Of a stretch of 45,422 bases of DNA, positions 44,479 through 45,422 are shown in pieces. The stretch's first letter is position 1. Each line of letters starts with the position of its first letter. The translations under genes and the position numbers were made by a program. The notes under the pieces are model-generated. The model saw only the letters and a list, made by a program, of their open reading frames with translations. It ran no database searches and had not been told where the DNA came from. The DNA is taken from assembly GCA_025355585.1 (NCBI GenBank), contig JANXZJ010000125.1, positions 1-45,422 on the forward strand, read 5' to 3'. Origin of the DNA: Mariniphaga sp. (GTDB lineage: Bacteria > Bacteroidota > Bacteroidia > Bacteroidales > Prolixibacteraceae).

Positions 44479-45156
44479 CTATTCTTCGTCTTTATTTTTC
44501 AGTGTTTTGCCCTTGCCGTAATCGTCGATCAGGCGCGCAACTCTGTATCCCCGAATAAAGGTATTGTCCTCCAAAGAACCTTCAACAAGGTCGTCGAGAA
44601 TATCGAGTTGATGGCGAATCACTCCGATATCATTGGAAATATCTTCGCCCGAGGAGGATTTGGATATATTGGTATTGCTCCGGTTGTCGATATGATTTTG
44701 ATACTCGGAGATCAGTTTTTCGATCAGCTCAATTTCATCGTTTTTTACGCTGAAAGAGGCAAGGTTTTCGATGTGTTTTACTGCAATATCCTTGATGGCA
44801 TTGCAACGGTTGATCACCTCTTTTTCGGGTCCGCGCGAGATCGTGGAAAGCGATACATTCACCAAAGGAATCAGTTCCAGAAGACCTTTCTTCTTTGCAT
44901 ATGCACTGATTTTTTTACTCAGCTTACAGGTTTTTGCCGCAAGCGTGTCGAGGGTATTGTCTTTTGCTGAAGTGTGTCCTTTACCCGACAGACCAGCCTC
45001 AAGAGCCCCTTTTGCGGTTATGTCGTTCCTTTGCTGTTTAATCACCTCTACAACTTCAACAATTTCGGGATCATTTTCCCAGAGCAGTTTTCCAACGAGC
45101 ATGTGAGACATCACACGGTCGGACATGTTTAAAAAATTAAATTCAGATTGATTCAT
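44479..45156 (-). CDS. Unknown helical protein near the second repeat array
   Basis: 225 residues, no signal peptide or membrane helix. Start FNFLNMSDRVMSHMLVGKLLW, then a helical body with EIVEVVEVIKQQRNDI, KGHTSAKDNTLDTLAAKTCKLSKKISAYAKKKG and NRCNAIKDIAVKHIENLASFSVKNDEIELIEKLISEYQNHI, and a C terminus LDILDDLVEGSLEDNTFIRGYRVARLIDDYG with an acidic-basic tail. It resembles a family of about 200-230-residue all-helical proteins without known function that I have seen in Bacteroidota, with a GYxxARxIxD end, but I cannot name it. It has its own terminator, followed by the heptad-repeat gene on the same strand. Confidence 0.75.
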   Translation of the reverse strand: MNQSEFNFLNMSDRVMSHMLVGKLLWENDPEIVEVVEVIKQQRNDITAKGALEAGLSGKGHTSAKDNTLDTLAAKTCKLSKKISAYAKKKGLLELIPLVNVSLSTISRGPEKEVINRCNAIKDIAVKHIENLASFSVKNDEIELIEKLISEYQNHIDNRSNTNISKSSSGEDISNDIGVIRHQLDILDDLVEGSLEDNTFIRGYRVARLIDDYGKGKTLKNKDEE

Positions 45157-45422
45157 AGTTTTTAAATTTACTGTTAATAAAATTGCATCAATACAACAAT
45201 TAAATAAATCGTAAAAAAACCGGTAAGTACTTGGATGCCTAAATTTACTAATAATATTTTGAACAAATATTGATTGTGTTAAAAAATATTTTCGATTTTA
45301 ACATTATTTATTTGAAGGTAGAATACAATGATTTTCTCACCGCTTTCCGGTGGCAATTGCGTTTACATATCCTATTTGGACTTTAAGCGCAACTTTTCTT
45401 TTTTTTCATTATCTTTATTTAC
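45157..45422. other. Right-edge gap without a gene
   Basis: AT-rich stretch upstream of the unknown helical gene. Only a small hairpin (ACCG/CGGT, 45340-45353) was noticed. A gene beyond the edge could begin outside the window. Confidence 0.4.

Overview
The window is chromosome from a member of the Bacteroidota, most likely an order such as Bacteroidales or Marinilabiliales. The signs are a SusC/SusD polysaccharide-utilisation locus, a hybrid two-component regulator, lipoprotein signals, a serine palmitoyltransferase, a type III glutamine synthetase, and many copies of the Bacteroidota -7 promoter box (TAnnTTTG) upstream of genes, with no clear Shine-Dalgarno sites. No rRNA, tRNA, CRISPR array, transposase or phage gene was recognised by eye.

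Region 1 (1-16169) is a polysaccharide-utilisation locus. On the minus strand, read right to left, it encodes a GH88 unsaturated uronyl hydrolase, SusC, SusD, a small lipoprotein, a probable surface glycan-binding lipoprotein, a PL8 lyase and a heparinase II/III-type lyase cut by the left edge. A divergent hybrid two-component sensor/AraC regulator at 12039-16169 would control it. The two lyases cleave uronate-containing chains by beta-elimination, SusCD imports the oligosaccharides, and GH88 removes the unsaturated uronic acid. A glycosaminoglycan such as hyaluronan or chondroitin is the best guess for substrate; xanthan- or gellan-like glycans are alternatives. A strong hairpin followed by a perfect -7 box separates the lyases from the susCD part.

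Region 2 (16170-26510) is housekeeping: lysC, a HAD phosphatase plus acyltransferase pair, a helix-hairpin-helix/outer-membrane protein with a PorV-like barrel, purE, hpt-adk, obg and a PAP2 phosphatase, with clear terminators.

Region 3 (26511-28170) is an accessory island: an exact 21-bp tandem repeat array that is open in several frames, a small unknown protein, a decayed antitoxin without a start codon, and a half-size DUF1456 protein.

Region 4 (28171-36058) holds glnN, an M20 dipeptidase, a DUF1622 membrane protein, serine palmitoyltransferase followed by a short-chain dehydrogenase (possible sphingolipid pair), and lrgAB.

Region 5 (36059-37202) is a toxin-antitoxin graveyard: a PIN toxin with no usable start before its catalytic Asp, its antitoxin, and a second antitoxin that runs into the first nine codons of a lost PIN toxin.

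Region 6 (37291-43650) is a heavy-metal efflux operon: a small His/Cys-rich protein, a CzcA pump fused to a TolC-type outer-membrane factor, and a CzcB adaptor. Region 7 (43651-45422) holds interspersed palindromic repeats, a second 21-bp array that clearly encodes NLTEQ-type heptads, and an unknown helical protein. The two 21-bp heptad arrays, each beside a small unknown protein, are the best candidate for something undescribed.
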